Below, piece by piece: positions 29,817 to 43,000 of a DNA stretch of 64,000 bases (positions are counted from its first letter, which is position 1; each line of letters begins with the position of its first letter). The position numbers and the translations under genes were made by a program. The notes beneath the pieces are model-generated. The model saw nothing but the letters and a program-made list of their open reading frames with translations, searched no databases and was not told the DNA's origin. The DNA comes from Alviniconcha marisindica (lineage: Eukaryota > Mollusca > Gastropoda > Provannidae), in contig JABMCL010001457.1 of the NCBI GenBank assembly GCA_018857735.1, positions 455,001 to 519,000 of the forward strand, read 5' to 3'.

Positions 29817-29929
29817 CTCAAATGACATTGAATTTTTTCTTTGTTTCTTTCTCAAGTATGTGCATGTTTGTGACTGGAATACTTAAAAATTTATCCACTT
29901 TAATAATTTCCTTTAAGTCTGTCTCTTTG

Positions 29930-29968
29930 TTCTGATATAACCGTCATGGTTGATGGGGTGTTGAAAAC
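29930..29968 (+). repeat. dispersed short repeat, tail family A
   Basis: CTGATATAACCGTCATGGTTG followed by ATGGGGTGTTGAAAAC matches the other family A fragments. Confidence 0.5.
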
Positions 29969-31168
29969 TCTCTCACACACACACCAGCAGAAAAACGAGC
30001 TCTCTGTTGTTTAAACTTGCTCAAGAGCACCAGCTCCAGACCCCCAAAATAACCAGACCCCTAATCAGCTGTAAAAAGCTAATAAACATTTTAATACATG
30101 CAAGTTAGTTTACACAAGTTAGTTTATATACTTTTATTTTATTTTATTTTTAATCTCTTTGGACAAACATTAACTTTATGCCATCAACTTCTAAAGTTTT
30201 CACAAAATTTCCAAAACACTCATTCTGCAGTGCATTCCAGGCAAATCCTTTGACCATCTGCATTACCTTTCCAAACCCTTGCATGGAAAGTAAGTCAGTT
30301 ACAGGAGAATTTGTCACTGGACTGCAGGGTCACCATGGAAGAATTTGACATTACCACAGGCACGCACAAACACATTTTGGCTGTAAAAAGTACTGGTTTT
30401 TATTATTGTTTTCAGCAAATTTAAAGGTCCAATTTCTAACCCCATGTGAATGTATTGATATTCTGTGCAATAACTCCAGGCGTCACCTTACTGCCCAAAT
30501 TTACTTTTATTGCTTACTTCAAACAAAACTCAAGTCAAAGACAATGTGAGCATGCTGTATTTTATTTTTCTTATGTGTAAACAATGATCAGTTTGACACA
30601 GAACATAGCACAGAAGTACAAAACGCATAAGACATACATACAGCACATAAAAATGTACACACAATCAGTTTTCCAGCGCACTGCACAAGTAACAGATGTG
30701 TTGGCTTTTGACAGAACATATCAATAGCCCTTATGAGTTCCTCTCCTATCTCAGTTAACAATGAAAGCAATGACACTGAAAACTGAAAGAGAAAATAAAA
30801 TTCAACATTTTTATGACAGAAATATTGCATTGGGTTAAAATAGTGTCACTTCCAAGTGCAATTAAAACAGCACAAAACAAAGTCATTGTACATTTCAAAA
30901 CATGACAATGGAGAGAAACTGGCATGACAAAAAATGTAAGTAGATTTTATTTGAATGATGCTGAACTTACGACTATATACATCCAGTAAATATTGCATTC
31001 ATACTAGATCGCAAGCAACCACCCAATGCAAAACTCTCACTGGCACACTGATCAGATACAAATTGCATTTTATGGCATGGAAAATAAACCTCCCTTTAAC
31101 AGAAACATGTTTAACTCACAAATAGGTCATCATGTAATAATCTGTGTACAAATCAAGACAAAGCAACA
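29969..31168. other. region of apparent strand-composition switch
   Basis: No gene recognised. TTTTATTTTATTTTATTTTT at about 30128-30148 and TTTATT at 30561-30566 read as AATAAA on the minus strand. They could mark the far end of a long MEGF8 3' UTR. To the left the plus strand looks T-rich and to the right A-rich. Confidence 0.4.
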
Positions 31169-31172
31169 CACA

Positions 31173-31217
<45 letters not shown>

Positions 31218-31222
31218 ACACA
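31169..31222. repeat. (CA)n microsatellite
   Basis: About 25 CA units with one CTCA break. Confidence 0.95.
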
Positions 31223-31524
31223 AAAAGAAAAAATTGTAGGTCTGGCAAAGTAACACATGATACAACAATCTTGTGATTTTGTCTGAAATAGCAAAATTTG
31301 AAAACTGGATAGAGTATGTCACATCTTAGTGAAATCGGATTTCAAGCAGAAAAGACAGAAAAGACAGCAAGCACGATAAGCTGGAACACAGGCACCTGGG
31401 ACAGGCACAGGCACTGTTCAATTTTTGGCTGGGTCAATGCATCGCAGTAATAACAAGTCGTTACTATACAAAACTACCACTATGATAGTATAATCAGCTC
31501 AACCAAGCCCCCAGACAAAAAGCC
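31223..31524. other. unique sequence, nothing recognised
   Basis: A-rich plus strand, no coding or repeat signal identified. Confidence 0.5.
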
Positions 31525-31772
31525 ACTGCAGTGCATGAGCTAGGTACACTGACATGACACACAGTGAGTGTTGGTGTACTGCAGTGCATGAGCTAGGTAC
31601 ACTGACATGACACACAGTGAGTGTTGGTGTACTGCAGTGCATGAGCTAGGTACACTGACATGACACACAGTGAGTGTTGGTGTACTGCAGTGCATGAGCT
31701 AGGTACACCGACATGACACACAGTGAGTGTTGGTGTACTGCAGTGCATGAGCTAGGTACACTGACATGCAGG
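31525..31772. repeat. 53-bp minisatellite, five units
   Basis: Unit has CTGCAGTGCATGAGCTAGG, TACACTGACAT and GACACACAGTGAGTGTTGG. Units are nearly identical (one T to C change). The second half is the reverse complement of the unit of the next array. Confidence 0.95.
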
Positions 31773-31819
31773 TCCACTCCCTAAGCAGCAGTTACTGGGG
31801 AACCTCCATTTTGTGAAAG

Positions 31820-32322
31820 GTCAGTGCACTAACACTCACTGTGTGTCAGTACACCAACACTCACTGTGTGTCAGTACACCAACACTCACCGTGTGTCAGT
31901 ACACCAACATTCACTGTGTGTCAGTGCACCAACACTGTGTGTCAGTGCATCAACACTCACCGTGTGTCAGTACACCAACACTCAATGTGGTACACCAGCA
32001 CTCACTGTGTCAGTACACCAACACTGTGTGTCAGTACACCAACACTCACTGTGTGTTAGTACACCAATACTCACTTTGTGTCAGTACACCAACACTCACT
32101 GTGTGTGTCAGTACACCAACACTGTGTGTCAGTACACCAACACTCACTGTGTGTCAGTACACCAACACTGTGTGTCAGTACACCAACACTCACTGGGTGT
32201 CAGTACACCAACACTGTGTGTCAGTACACCAACACTCACTGTGTGTGTCAGTACACCAACACTCACTGTGTGTCAGTACACCAACACTGTGTGTCAGTAC
32301 ACCAACACTCACTGCGTGCAGC
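31820..32322. repeat. minisatellite of 17- and 25-bp units, inverted relative to the preceding array
   Basis: Units TCAGTACACCAACACTCACTG plus TGTG alternate with a short form lacking CTCAC. About 24 units. Three overlapping frames stay open here (174, 198 and 91 aa) and are artefacts. Confidence 0.95.
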
Positions 32323-32379
32323 ATGGCTCAGCTCTAACAATTATAATGGCTGAAATTTTAAACAAAAAAACAAAACAAA

Positions 32380-32385
<6 letters not shown>

Positions 32386-32440
<55 letters not shown>
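32386..32440. repeat. (GA)n microsatellite
   Basis: About 26 GA units. Confidence 0.95.
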
Positions 32441-32441
<1 letters not shown>

Positions 32442-32784
32442 GTCATCCTCAAGTTGACCTGAACAAAAATGTGCTAAAGTCTAACCAAGCAGTCCCATCC
32501 ACCCCCACTTGCTCCAATCCCAAGTCCACACTGGAAATGGCAGTTAGTTGGCTAGTACTTGGGTTATTAATGTCCTGTCAACCACACAGGGTCACTAGAG
32601 TACTCTTTTTCTCCTTTTTATTTTATTAGATTTTAAGGGAAAAACCTGCATTCCAACTTTGGGTCATACATTGGTTAGATTTATTTCACCACCACGACTT
32701 CTTTCAAGGTGCTGACAGAACCCCATGTGCCAGGGTGCACGGAGAGAGGGAGTGGCACGGCTAGAAGCTGCACTGTCAGTGTCA

Positions 32785-33922
32785 CCACCACTCTCCAGGA
32801 TGGGAAACAGCACCGTCACCTCCACTCTCCAGGATGGGAAACAGCACTGTCACCTCCACTCTCCAGGAGGATGGGAAACAGTAGTCACCACAACTCTCCA
32901 GGATGGGAAACAGCACTGTCACCTCCACTCTCCAGGAGGATGGGAAACAGTACTGTCACCACCACTCTCCAGGAGGATGGGAAACAGTACTGTCACCACC
33001 ACTCTCCAGGATGGGAAACAGTACTGTCACCACCACTCTCCAGGATGGGAAACAGCACTGTCACCTCCACTCTCCAGGAGGATGGGAAACAGTACTGTCA
33101 CCACCACTCTCCAGGATGGGAAACAGTACTGTCACCTCCACTCTCCAGGAGGATGGGAAACAGCACTGTCACCACCACTCTCCAGGAGGATGGGAAACAG
33201 TACTGTCACCACCACTCTCCAGGATGGGAAACAGCACTGTCACCACCACTCTCCAGGAGGATGGGAAACAGTACTGTCACCACCACTCTCCAGGATGGGA
33301 AACAGTACTGTCACCACCACTCTCCAGGATGGGAAACAGTACTGTCACCACCACTCTCCGGAGGATGGGAAACAGCACTGTCACCACCACTCTCCAGGAG
33401 GATGGGAAACAGCACTGTCACCACCACTCTCCAGGATGGGAAACAGCACTGTCACCACCACTCTCCAGGAGGATGGGAAACAGCACTGTCACCACCACTC
33501 TCCAGGATGGGAAACAGCACTGTCACCACCACTCTCCAGGATGGGAAACAGTACTGTCACCACCACTCTCCAGGATGGGAAACAGCACTGTCACCACCAC
33601 TCTCCAGGAGGATGGGAAACAGCACTGTCACCACCACTCTCCAGGATGGGAAACAGCACTGTCACCACCACTCTCCAGGAGGATGGGAAACAGCACTGTC
33701 ACCACCACTCTCCAGGAGGATGGGAAACAGCACTGTCACCACCACTCTCCAGGATGGGAAACAGCACTGTCACCACCACTCTCCAGGAGGATGAAAGAGA
33801 AACCCAGTCAGCATGTCACCACCACTCTCCAGGAGGATGGAAAACAGTACTGTCACCACCACTCTCCAGGATGGGAAACAGCACTGTCACCACCACTCTC
33901 CAGGAGGATGGAAAACAGTAAT
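32785..33922. repeat. 34/37-bp minisatellite, about 32 units
   Basis: Unit is CACCACCACTCTCCAGGATG followed by GGAAACAGCACTGT (34 bp), with a frequent variant carrying GGAGGATG (37 bp). Subtypes CAC/TAC and ACC/ACCT recur in blocks, showing higher-order duplication. Because 34 and 37 are not multiples of three and the unit lacks stops, all three plus frames are open (361, 398 and 362 aa). None is a credible protein. Confidence 0.95.
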
Positions 33923-33939
33923 GTGATGATGTCCACAGA

Positions 33940-34032
33940 CCACTTTTCAAGAGAGGAGAGCCAAAGTGGAATCAAACCAAGGTCCTTCTGATTACTAGCC
34001 TTACTAACCTTACTGCTAGGCCAAACCAGCTT
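33940..34032 (-). mobile_element. tRNA-headed SINE-like element, head only
   Basis: On the minus strand GCTGGTTTGGCCTAGCAGTA and later GGTTTGATTCCACTTTGGC match the head of the element at 21608 (A box and B box). It directly abuts the 34/37-bp array. Confidence 0.6.
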
Positions 34033-35944
34033 ACATTTGGAGCAGACATGGAACATATCTTTAAGTGCAATGTTAGAAATGCCCGTAAAATTATACAGAA
34101 AAGATATGAATATTAGTGCAATCATCTTTAACAGTAACAACATACATTTTTGTTGCCTTTGCTGTCAATCAAAACCTAAAAAATGGAATGAACAGATTAA
34201 TGATGTTCCTCACTCACTTCAAGCGATCAGCTGAATTTAGCAACAAGTTCCTCAACAGTGCAATAGCTCTAGAGTCTCTAGAGTCCGGATTTGAATGTCC
34301 TGTCAACTGCGTAGCCGTAGGGTAACCTCAGGAAAATATTCATTCATTCCAAATGCAGAAGGAAAAGAAGCAACATGGGAATCATGGAACTGCAACACTG
34401 ACCCAGAACACTAACTGTTGTCTAAATATCACTGTGCCATCTGATGTTCTCTGCCATCAACCATGCACTGGAGTGACGTGGAAGGATCCCAATGAGTTGA
34501 TAATAACAGACACTAGCAATCGTCATTTTTTATTTTCTTAATTTCACAAAACAGCTAGACTAGCAAGAGGGGCAAGGACTGAGATGACCCACAGTCAAAA
34601 TATAAGTTCTTGTCTCCCTTGAACACTATCAACAGCAAGAGCAAATCTTGGTGGTGATGTTTTTCTCTCCAAACACTGATTTAAAAACAAAAACAAAACA
34701 AAAAACACAAAATGCTGGAAGTAAGATAAAGCAATTCATAAACCCCAAAAGTCACTTCTTTTATAAACTCACAGAGAATTTATATATATATACATGTGTA
34801 TTTTCACATAAATGTTTTATCACAAGGTTTTGAGTGTTCATCACGTCAAAATAGTGCCATGCATTAGGACTTTTTTCTGTCTTTTGACTTTTTTCTCTTT
34901 TTTTCTTTTTAAATCACTTTCATGTGTATGAATTTTGACCATGCAGTTTACAATGCATATATAACTTTGTCAATAATTCACATTCACACATCATTTGTAT
35001 TCAGTCATACAAGAATTTGAATAGGAAAAACAGCTTTCAAAACAACTCCTTCTGGTGCAACTTAGTGATCAATAAAAGTCAATGAACTGGATATCACTGG
35101 GTATTACTGCTTAAGGCTAAATGTTTATCAGCATATGAAGTTACAAAGATTTCATTTAAATAACTGTTGAGAAAGGAAAGACAACATTACAAGTTCTTGC
35201 CAGATCCAGAAACCCATAAATAAACTCCCTTCAGTACAGGTGAAACTCGGAACTGATGTGACATGCACGTTTTCTGTTGCTGTTGTTTTTTCCATGCATT
35301 CAACAATCATAAAGTTCAAACTAGAATGGATAAGAACTTTGACAAAACACATAGGATGAATCAGTTTCACTTTTCCAATCCCATGTGACCTGACACTAAA
35401 GCTTTTTCCCTTCTTCTCGGGTCCAAGAGCATATCAATTATCCCATGTAAATATATTCACACCAAGTCCACCAGATCAGAGACAGCATCATTTTACTGAC
35501 TGATCACATGACATGCATGATCTAGTCAATAAGTAAACAAACAAGGTATGACCTTGACTGAATGAGAACTTAGCAAGAAATATGTCCAGTTTTAATTGCT
35601 TCATGTTATTGTGACCCTGAAACAGTAGGTCTTTATATGTAGGACTAGGCACAGTTTGTCACTGACCACATTTATAGAGTCCAAGAAAATCAGATCAACG
35701 TTTCTGCCACGCCTGTCAACCCTACTTCACACTGACCATTATATGATTTTTTTTCATATAACTTCAAGAAGAAGAAAAAGGAATGAAAGACAGAAAGAAA
35801 GAAAGAAGCATAATTAAAACAAACCACAACAAAAGGAGAAAACAGTGACTAGTTGAATTCAAACACCAACAAACCTTTTCGCAATATAGCCACAAGTTAA
35901 CACCAAAAGCTGCATGCAATACATACACATGTGCTGCGCCCACC
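34033..35944. other. A-rich sequence without recognised genes
   Basis: No exon seen. A short repeat containing GATTTGAATGTCCTGTCAAC at 34288-34320 is shared with 47785-47840 and, more weakly, with 32555-32600. Confidence 0.5.
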
Positions 35945-35954
35945 GACCATCAGA

Positions 35955-36235
35955 GCTGCAGCAGAGAGACAAACAAATGGCGAGACAGAGAGCGAGAGAC
36001 AGAGGGTGAGACAGAAAACAAGAGGCAGAGGGAGAGTCTGAGAGTGAGAGACAGAGGTAGAGACAGAACAAGAGACAGGCAGAGAGTTTGAGAGCAAGAG
36101 ATGGAAGATGAGACAGAGAGCGAGACACAGAGGGAGAGTCTGAGAGGGAGAAACTGAAGGTGAGACAGAGAGCAAGAGACAGAGGGTGAGGCAGAGAACA
36201 AGAGATGTCTGTCTCAGAGGGAGAGAAGGAAAGAG
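35955..36235. repeat. purine-rich GAGACAGAGGG minisatellite
   Basis: Degenerate units of about 24 and 48 bp built from GAGACAGAGAGCGAGAGAC and GAGGGAGAGTCTGAGA. Minus-strand Leu/Ser/Val frames are artefacts. Confidence 0.85.
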
Positions 36236-36594
36236 ACTGACGAACAGCTTTTTTTCTCCAATGTTCATGAGCACAGGCAAGCAAACATAAAACTATCATT
36301 CACAATCTACACACACCGTCATGCAGCATGCAGACAAGCTGACATACAAAATACAAATTCACTGCATGCCATAACAAACTCTTCTTTTAAAGTTGGCAAA
36401 TTATGTACAACATGTGATCAGACTTTGGGAAATCCCTAGCTTTCTTTGAAAATGCCTCTGATGACGGAAGTAAAACAAATTCAAACAGTACCCGTATACA
36501 AATAAAACAAAAAACGAGATAATTCGCAGGGGCAATGTCTATGTCAAGAGTAGGCTCTGCAAAGGCCATTGTTCAATCTCAAAACACAGTATCA
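36236..36594. other. unique sequence, nothing recognised
   Basis: No coding or repeat signal identified. Confidence 0.5.
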
Positions 36595-36895
36595 GTAACT
36601 AAATTACTCTAGTACCTGTACTAGTCCAATCTGTGTCACAAACAAGCACTGGCCCCATTTCAAATCTTTAAACTGAAAGCAAGAATAAATGACTGAATTA
36701 ATCTAATGCCTGTGGTATTCTAATCTGTGTCACAAACATTCTCAGCACTGGCTGTCTTGAAAGAGAGCAATAACTGAATTAAAGAGTTCCTGCAGTAGTC
36801 TAATGTGTCACAAACACGTTCTGCATCTTGAAAGAGAGAATAAATTACTAGTCTGAGTACCACTGGTACTCAATACTTGTAGACTGCATCAAACA
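36595..36895. repeat. diverged tandem repeat of about 85-95 bp
   Basis: Three to four copies of TAATCTGTGTCACAAACA-type sequence with CTTGAAAGAGAG and a TGAATTAA segment. Confidence 0.65.
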
Positions 36896-36954
36896 CACAC
36901 ACACATTTCTGCTCTGCCCCGGTGGCAAATCAATCTTCAAACAGAACCTGACTA

Positions 36955-37352
36955 TCTAGCACTCCATATTAGTACCTCTAGTAGTCCATATTAGTACCTC
37001 TAGTAGTCCATATTACTACCTCTAGTAGTCCATATACCTCTAGCTGTCCATATTTAATATCCCTAGCAGTCCATATTTAGTACCTCTAGCTGTCCATATT
37101 AGCACCTCTAGCAGTCCGTATTTAGTACCTCTAGTAGTCCCCGTCTAGTACCCCTAGCAGTCCATTCTAGTACCTGTAGCCGTCCATATTTGCATCTCTA
37201 GCAGTCCGTATCTAGTACCTCTAGACGTCCATATTTTGTACCTCTAGCAGTCCATATTTAGTACCTCTAGCCATCCATATTTTGTACCTCTAGCAGTGCG
37301 TGTTTAGTACCTCTAGCTGTCCATATTTTGTACCTCTAGCAGTCCAAACAAA
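36955..37352. repeat. 22-24-bp minisatellite, about 17 units
   Basis: Unit TAGTACCTCTAGCAGTCCATAT, with alternation of AGCTGTCC, AGCAGTCC and AGTAGTCC subtypes. Confidence 0.9.
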
Positions 37353-39807
37353 GCACAGTCACACCAACCACAGCTTGCTCACCCTTAACATACCTCAGTA
37401 ACACTAACCATCACCCAGTGCACTACCCAACAACTCTGACTCCCATGTTCAGCTTGTGAAGTGCTGGGTACTCACTCTGAAACTCGTCAGAAAGAAGTTG
37501 TGTGTCAGACTGTACGTCATTCACTTCCTGCCTTGATGTTTCTTCATATTTGCTTCCAGCAATGTTCAGAACAAACCTGCTTTGTCATAGCCTTTGATAC
37601 AGTGAATAGGATTGAAATATCACACAGATCGATCTTTTAAACTTGCTAGTGCTGCCATGCTCCCTAATTATACCTGTGGAAGTATTCAAGCAGTGGGCAT
37701 GTCCTGGTGACAGGTTAATTAGTATAGAAGGAAAACTCACAAGAAAAAAAGAAGAAAAAAGTCTTTGCTGATGAGAAAGCTGTTACAAACAAATGGGTCT
37801 GAAAGAATAATTATTAACAAAACTCCACAAGAACAATTTTTTTTTACAATCTCCCCCTCACATGCACACACACACACACACACACACACAACACCTCTGT
37901 GCTACAAACATGCATGTAAGTCTATGCCAGTCTATTGTATAGATGTGTATGATACTGTGTGTTATGTAAGGCTAAAGGGAACCCAGTCCTTACAAATGAC
38001 AAGAAGTTCAAACAGCATTCCAATGACATGTACAATGAGTTGTTAGCTGTTATCACTCGGACATACGATGACTAGATATGTGTCAGAACATAACTTCACT
38101 TTCAGTTCACAGTCAACCCACAGCCAGTCCATGCAACAAGAGCGACGTGCAACACAGAGAAACAAAACAACTACACACACAAAGAAAAAAACACGTTTAC
38201 ACAGCAAGAAGATGTGAAATCAAGCAAGCTGTATCACATCACACAAGCCTGCGGTGATCCAGATCCACCCGACCCAATTCCCCTTACAGCTGCTTTACAG
38301 CCAAACATTTCTTAGGTAACAACACAGAACAGTTCACCCTGGGGAAAAAGAATCATTTGAAAAACAGTATCTAAAAGTTAAAAAATGCAACCATTGATAG
38401 GATTGATTTTTTTCAGGGGCACGGGTGGGGATAGGGTGGGGGGGGGGGGGGGTGGCACAGGTAAATGGAGGTGGGGGGGGGGGGGAGGCTGAAATGTAAA
38501 AAATGAACATTTGCCAATACCTGTCCCACCAATCAACAAATCTAATTACATAATTTGCCCTAAAAAATCTAAACCAACAAAACTGTAGTACGTCTATTTC
38601 TTTTGACTATGACCATATAAATCTGCCCAGCTTTACCGTTTACACTTCTGGTTTTTTCTCTGTGTGCAATCAATCAATAATAGTATCACCACAGACCAGA
38701 GCCACCCTACTCTTTCTGTTTCAACAAATTGTGCTTCCGTTAGTGTTACATTCACTGAATAAAAATCAGAATGGTTGGCAGGGAGGGTGGGGGTTATTAT
38801 CTATAATTATTCCTCACTGCATTCCTTAGGTGGAAGCCACAGGATTGTTCAGTAGCAGCAGAGCTAAGCAGTACACTCACTGTTCCTGCAGTCACACTGC
38901 TGCACCATGTATAACCAGGCTGTGAGGCAGCATATTTCTATTAGTGGCTGTTTGCTGTCAGTCTAATAACAGGGGCACTTCTATAGGCAATAGGATTCAC
39001 AGCGTAAATTAACAAAACATCAAAATGGTAGGGCAAGTGCATGATCAAAAAAATCCTCTTCACGGAATGAACAGGGAAAGAAAAATCTCAAGGAGAGAGA
39101 GGGAGAGAGCGGGGGAGAGAGAGGGGGAGAAAGAGAGAGGGAAGCAGAATGAAGACATTGTTACACTTTTTATGAAACACACTTCCCCCTGAAACAAAAC
39201 AAAACAAACATAACAAACATGCATATATATAGGTAAATACAGCCTTTAAACATGCTCTGCAGTGTGTACACACCTCAGCCATTGGCTGTGTACCCTGTCA
39301 TTGGTAGGATTTCTCTGAACCAGTCTCGCACAAAAACATCATCTCACTGACATCAACATCAGCCAGAAATGCAGTCCACTGTCTAAACAATTCATCAACT
39401 GCTCAAGTTTCAACATCCCCTGTGAAGCTGGTATTTTTCCACAGAATAAATACTGCAGATTTTTTTAATTTTTTTACATTTCATCCAGCAATCAACTGCC
39501 CACACAAAACTACCAGACTTCATACACTCAAGACTGAATCATCAACATAATATGCTATGAGCTCTGTTTGACATTAGGAAGAAGAAAAAGATGTAATTAT
39601 GTGAGTAAGAAAAACATACATCACACTGTCAATGGTATCATTGTATCAACTTCACTGAATAAATAGCAAAGCACACAAAAAGCCAAGATTAACCAGAAAA
39701 TTGACAGTGACAAGAGACAGAGGGAGACGGTGATGGGAGGGGGTGTATTATCAATGTCATCTGATCCACAAATACATCTGGTAAAGGTCTGGATTTCGAC
39801 AGCATAG
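37353..39807. other. A-rich sequence without recognised genes
   Basis: Holds a CA run at 37864-37891, G runs at 38439-38452 and 38473-38485, and GA-rich sequence at 39091-39145. No exon or RNA gene seen. Confidence 0.5.
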
Positions 39808-40046
39808 TTAACCCTCTTACTGCCTTTCTGATATCCTGTGATACGATGTCACTGGAACTGGCAAAGTGTTTTCCATCTGCTTATACAGTTATATGTTGTT
39901 GTACAACTTCCTGCTTGAATTCTAGCTGCTCAGCAATTCTTACGAGCAACGAAGTTCTCAAAAGCAGCAATTTTGGTCAGCTTAACCTTTTTTCCATGGA
40001 GGAAACTGCATCAAAAATGCACAATTGTTGGCAGTGAAAGGGTTAA
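39808..40046. mobile_element. TTAA-flanked MITE, piggyBac-like ends
   Basis: TTAA at 39808-39811 is followed by CCCTCTTACTGCC. At the other end GGCAGTGAAAGGG is followed by TTAA at 40043-40046. The ends are imperfect inverted repeats of about 13 bp and TTAA is duplicated. TTAA targets and CCC-starting ends are typical of piggyBac. At 239 bp with only a 63-aa frame it is non-autonomous. A related end, GGCAGTGAAAGGGTTAG, occurs at 62776-62792. Confidence 0.75.
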
Positions 40047-43000
40047 AGGCATGTAGTACTTTCAAGGGGTCATAACCAAGCACTGAAACGGACTGGTGAG
40101 TGCACTACCCTTTCTGGGGGTTTCCCCACTCTCCACACATCTCCAATACAGACCCAGAAAGTGAAGACAGAGAACTTTGAAACTCCACAAACCTACAGCA
40201 TGTGCACGTGGTCTATACTGATCAGGTCTTTGAGCCAAAAATATCACAGTCACCATGAACACAAGGCTATCCTAGCCTAGCTGTCTCCTGCTTTGTATTT
40301 AATCAACTTGCCCCTCCTGCATTTTTTTCATTTTCTCCAGATTTCAGGACAGGTCAGGTGTCTTTCTCTGTGGCACCAGAAGTAGCCAGCTGTCCACAAT
40401 ATTCACTCATTCATATTTTGTCACCTCTGCTTTTCACAAAAACCAGAACACAAAATGGTACATATATATGCCAGTCAAACTTCTGCCCACACAAGCTGCT
40501 GAGACAATAATTGCATGCTTCATCACATCACATTTTCCGCGTGCCAGTGGTCGTGTACCAATGCCACCGTGCAACGCTCCTTCTCATCGCAGCACAGACG
40601 CTTCTCTGCCTGCCAGTCTCACAGTGCATGCCTGTGGACTTTGCTGCACAGGCAGCGTCAATGCAAATGTCAGCACCAAATCAAATCCTGGTCTTATTTA
40701 GTCTGACAACAGCCCTGAGCCAGGCAGACATGTGTTCCAAATGTTGACGAGATCAAACCACACCTTTCTTACCTAGCACCTCACACACACGCACACATGC
40801 CCAAATGTGCGTGCGTACACACACACACACACATACATACACACAGCATACACACAAGCACGCACATATGCAAGCACGCCTGCCCGAACATTCGCATGCA
40901 CACACACACAGACATACACACAGACACAGAGACACACACACAGCATACACACAAGCCAGAACTGGGGATTCTTTTAACATAATTCTACCAGCTAACTGGT
41001 TTGGGTACCCCTAAAAAACAACATATAGAAAAGAAAAGAAACAAATGTCTCTCTTCATTCTCCAGTAGCGGAAGAAACAAAGCCGATGCATGCACACTGA
41101 CCAAGGTTCTCACCCACCCACACACAAAACAGTGCCCAAAAGAAAACATCACCAGTATCCCCACATCTTTCCTTTCTCACATTTTTCACCAAAGAAGGCC
41201 GTTTTCTCAAAGCGGCTGTTTTAAACATGCTATCCTATCATTTCAAACACATGCCACACTTCCATCAAACACTTTCCGTCAAGGCTTTGGTAAAAGCGTA
41301 TATACTTTCAGAAATGTTTTGTAATATATATATCAATTGCTACCAGTTCTTTCCAAAAAAAAGGCCAGCCTGCATCTTGGTAGTCTGAAACCTTTGTCAC
41401 TACCCGACTTATTGTTATGACCGTTCACTCAGGTTTTTATTTAGTTTTTTCCAAGCAAACAGCAACATTTCCTACCACCGAAAACTTTAGACACACTATA
41501 TTATGCCAAATCAGACAAAGTGAGTGTATATTCCTACATGAAAAACAATCCCCCACCAATGCCCACAACAGAAAGAGATGAAGAGGACAATCCACCGCAG
41601 TGTGAAATGCAAATTCATTTCAGAAACAAACCAGTCGCCGAAAGCAAACAGTGGACACAGTAAGTCACATCAAACAGAATGACGCTCAAGCCAAATGATG
41701 CAGACGCTATTGTTTTCCTGACCAAAGTGTCAACATCAAAGTTGCCAGCGTCAAGACAGGGCACAACAGCGAATGCCACGCAGCATCAGCATCAGACGTT
41801 CTGAAGAAGCCTCTTCCTGAGCTCCGCACAGCTGCATCACTGAAATCTCACTCCGCACTGGAACATGCTTCAAGACACATTGGGACCAGTTCATGTCCAG
41901 GTGCCCCACACCAGAGCACCTGCATTCACATTTCGGCACAAGACACACCAGGCAGCCCGCAACAATGAAGCACACACCTCCACATTCCCACACAGACACA
42001 GCTTTGCAAGCTTTACAGATCTTTGCCTTCTGAAATCACTGGTATGGATTTCTACAGATGAAAAGTAGTGTTTAAAGGCCTGGACATGTACAAGATGAAT
42101 CCAAGAGAAGGTTAAAGGTTAAAGTCCTGGTTTGGGGGGGGGGGGGGGGGGGAGGTTAAGAACTCTAAAGCATACAGCTTTGGTTTACTCACTCCACAAT
42201 AATAATCTCTCAAGCCATAAACTCCTCAGCCCCCCTCCCTTTCCGTTTCATGGAAAAGAGAACACTGACAGCTCCAATCCTCCACAATGCAGAATGTCAC
42301 AGAATGTTACACGCAGGCTTTGAACCTGTCAGCAACACACCCTGGTGCTTGGTTAGCCTCAATGTAACACTGCTGATGAGAGGAGGCACAGTGTTTGTGG
42401 GGGGGAGGGGGGGTCAGAGGGATGGGAGGGGGCAGAACACTAACACTCTCTAATGCAGGTCCGTGGACCCCTGATGGCTGTGGATGACCACCCTCCACGT
42501 GACCACTGTCTACTGCCCTTCCCTGGAGACGATCAGTGTCTGGTTTGAAACTCTCTTCCACCTTCCTCACATAACCTTCACCAAACATCCCCCTTCCACT
42601 GAGAACAAGCACTTTTCGTTGATATTTAAGGTGGGTTGACACAACATTTATTGTCATTACATTTTCATGGTGTTGGGAGACACACAGAGGCCTGGCAACT
42701 TGTCATCCAAACTGCGCTTCGTGGAGGAGGGATGTTCGTGTATATATAATGTATATATTCAGTGTTGGAGTTCCCTTGTTCCAACATCAGCTTCTCCAAC
42801 TCTCATCTCTTACAGCAGTTTCATGTTCAGTGTGATCATTTCCTGACAAGTATGATGCATTCTTGCTGTCTGGACACACCGAGCCAGCACGCCAAATTTT
42901 CAGGACTTGAACAGGTTAAATTACTCATCTCTTTTGCTCCTCCGCTCATCATATCATTAGACATTAAAAGTTGGCTCGTAGTTGTAGGTTCAGTCCCCGT

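Noticed and set aside
31813..32462. 174- and 198-aa Cys/Val/Gln-rich frames
   Set aside because: Translation of a CAGTACACCAACACTCACTG repeat in several frames.
32725..33921. 398-aa open frame and two companions of about 360 aa
   Set aside because: They lie wholly in the 34/37-bp minisatellite, and all three frames are open only because the unit lacks stop codons.
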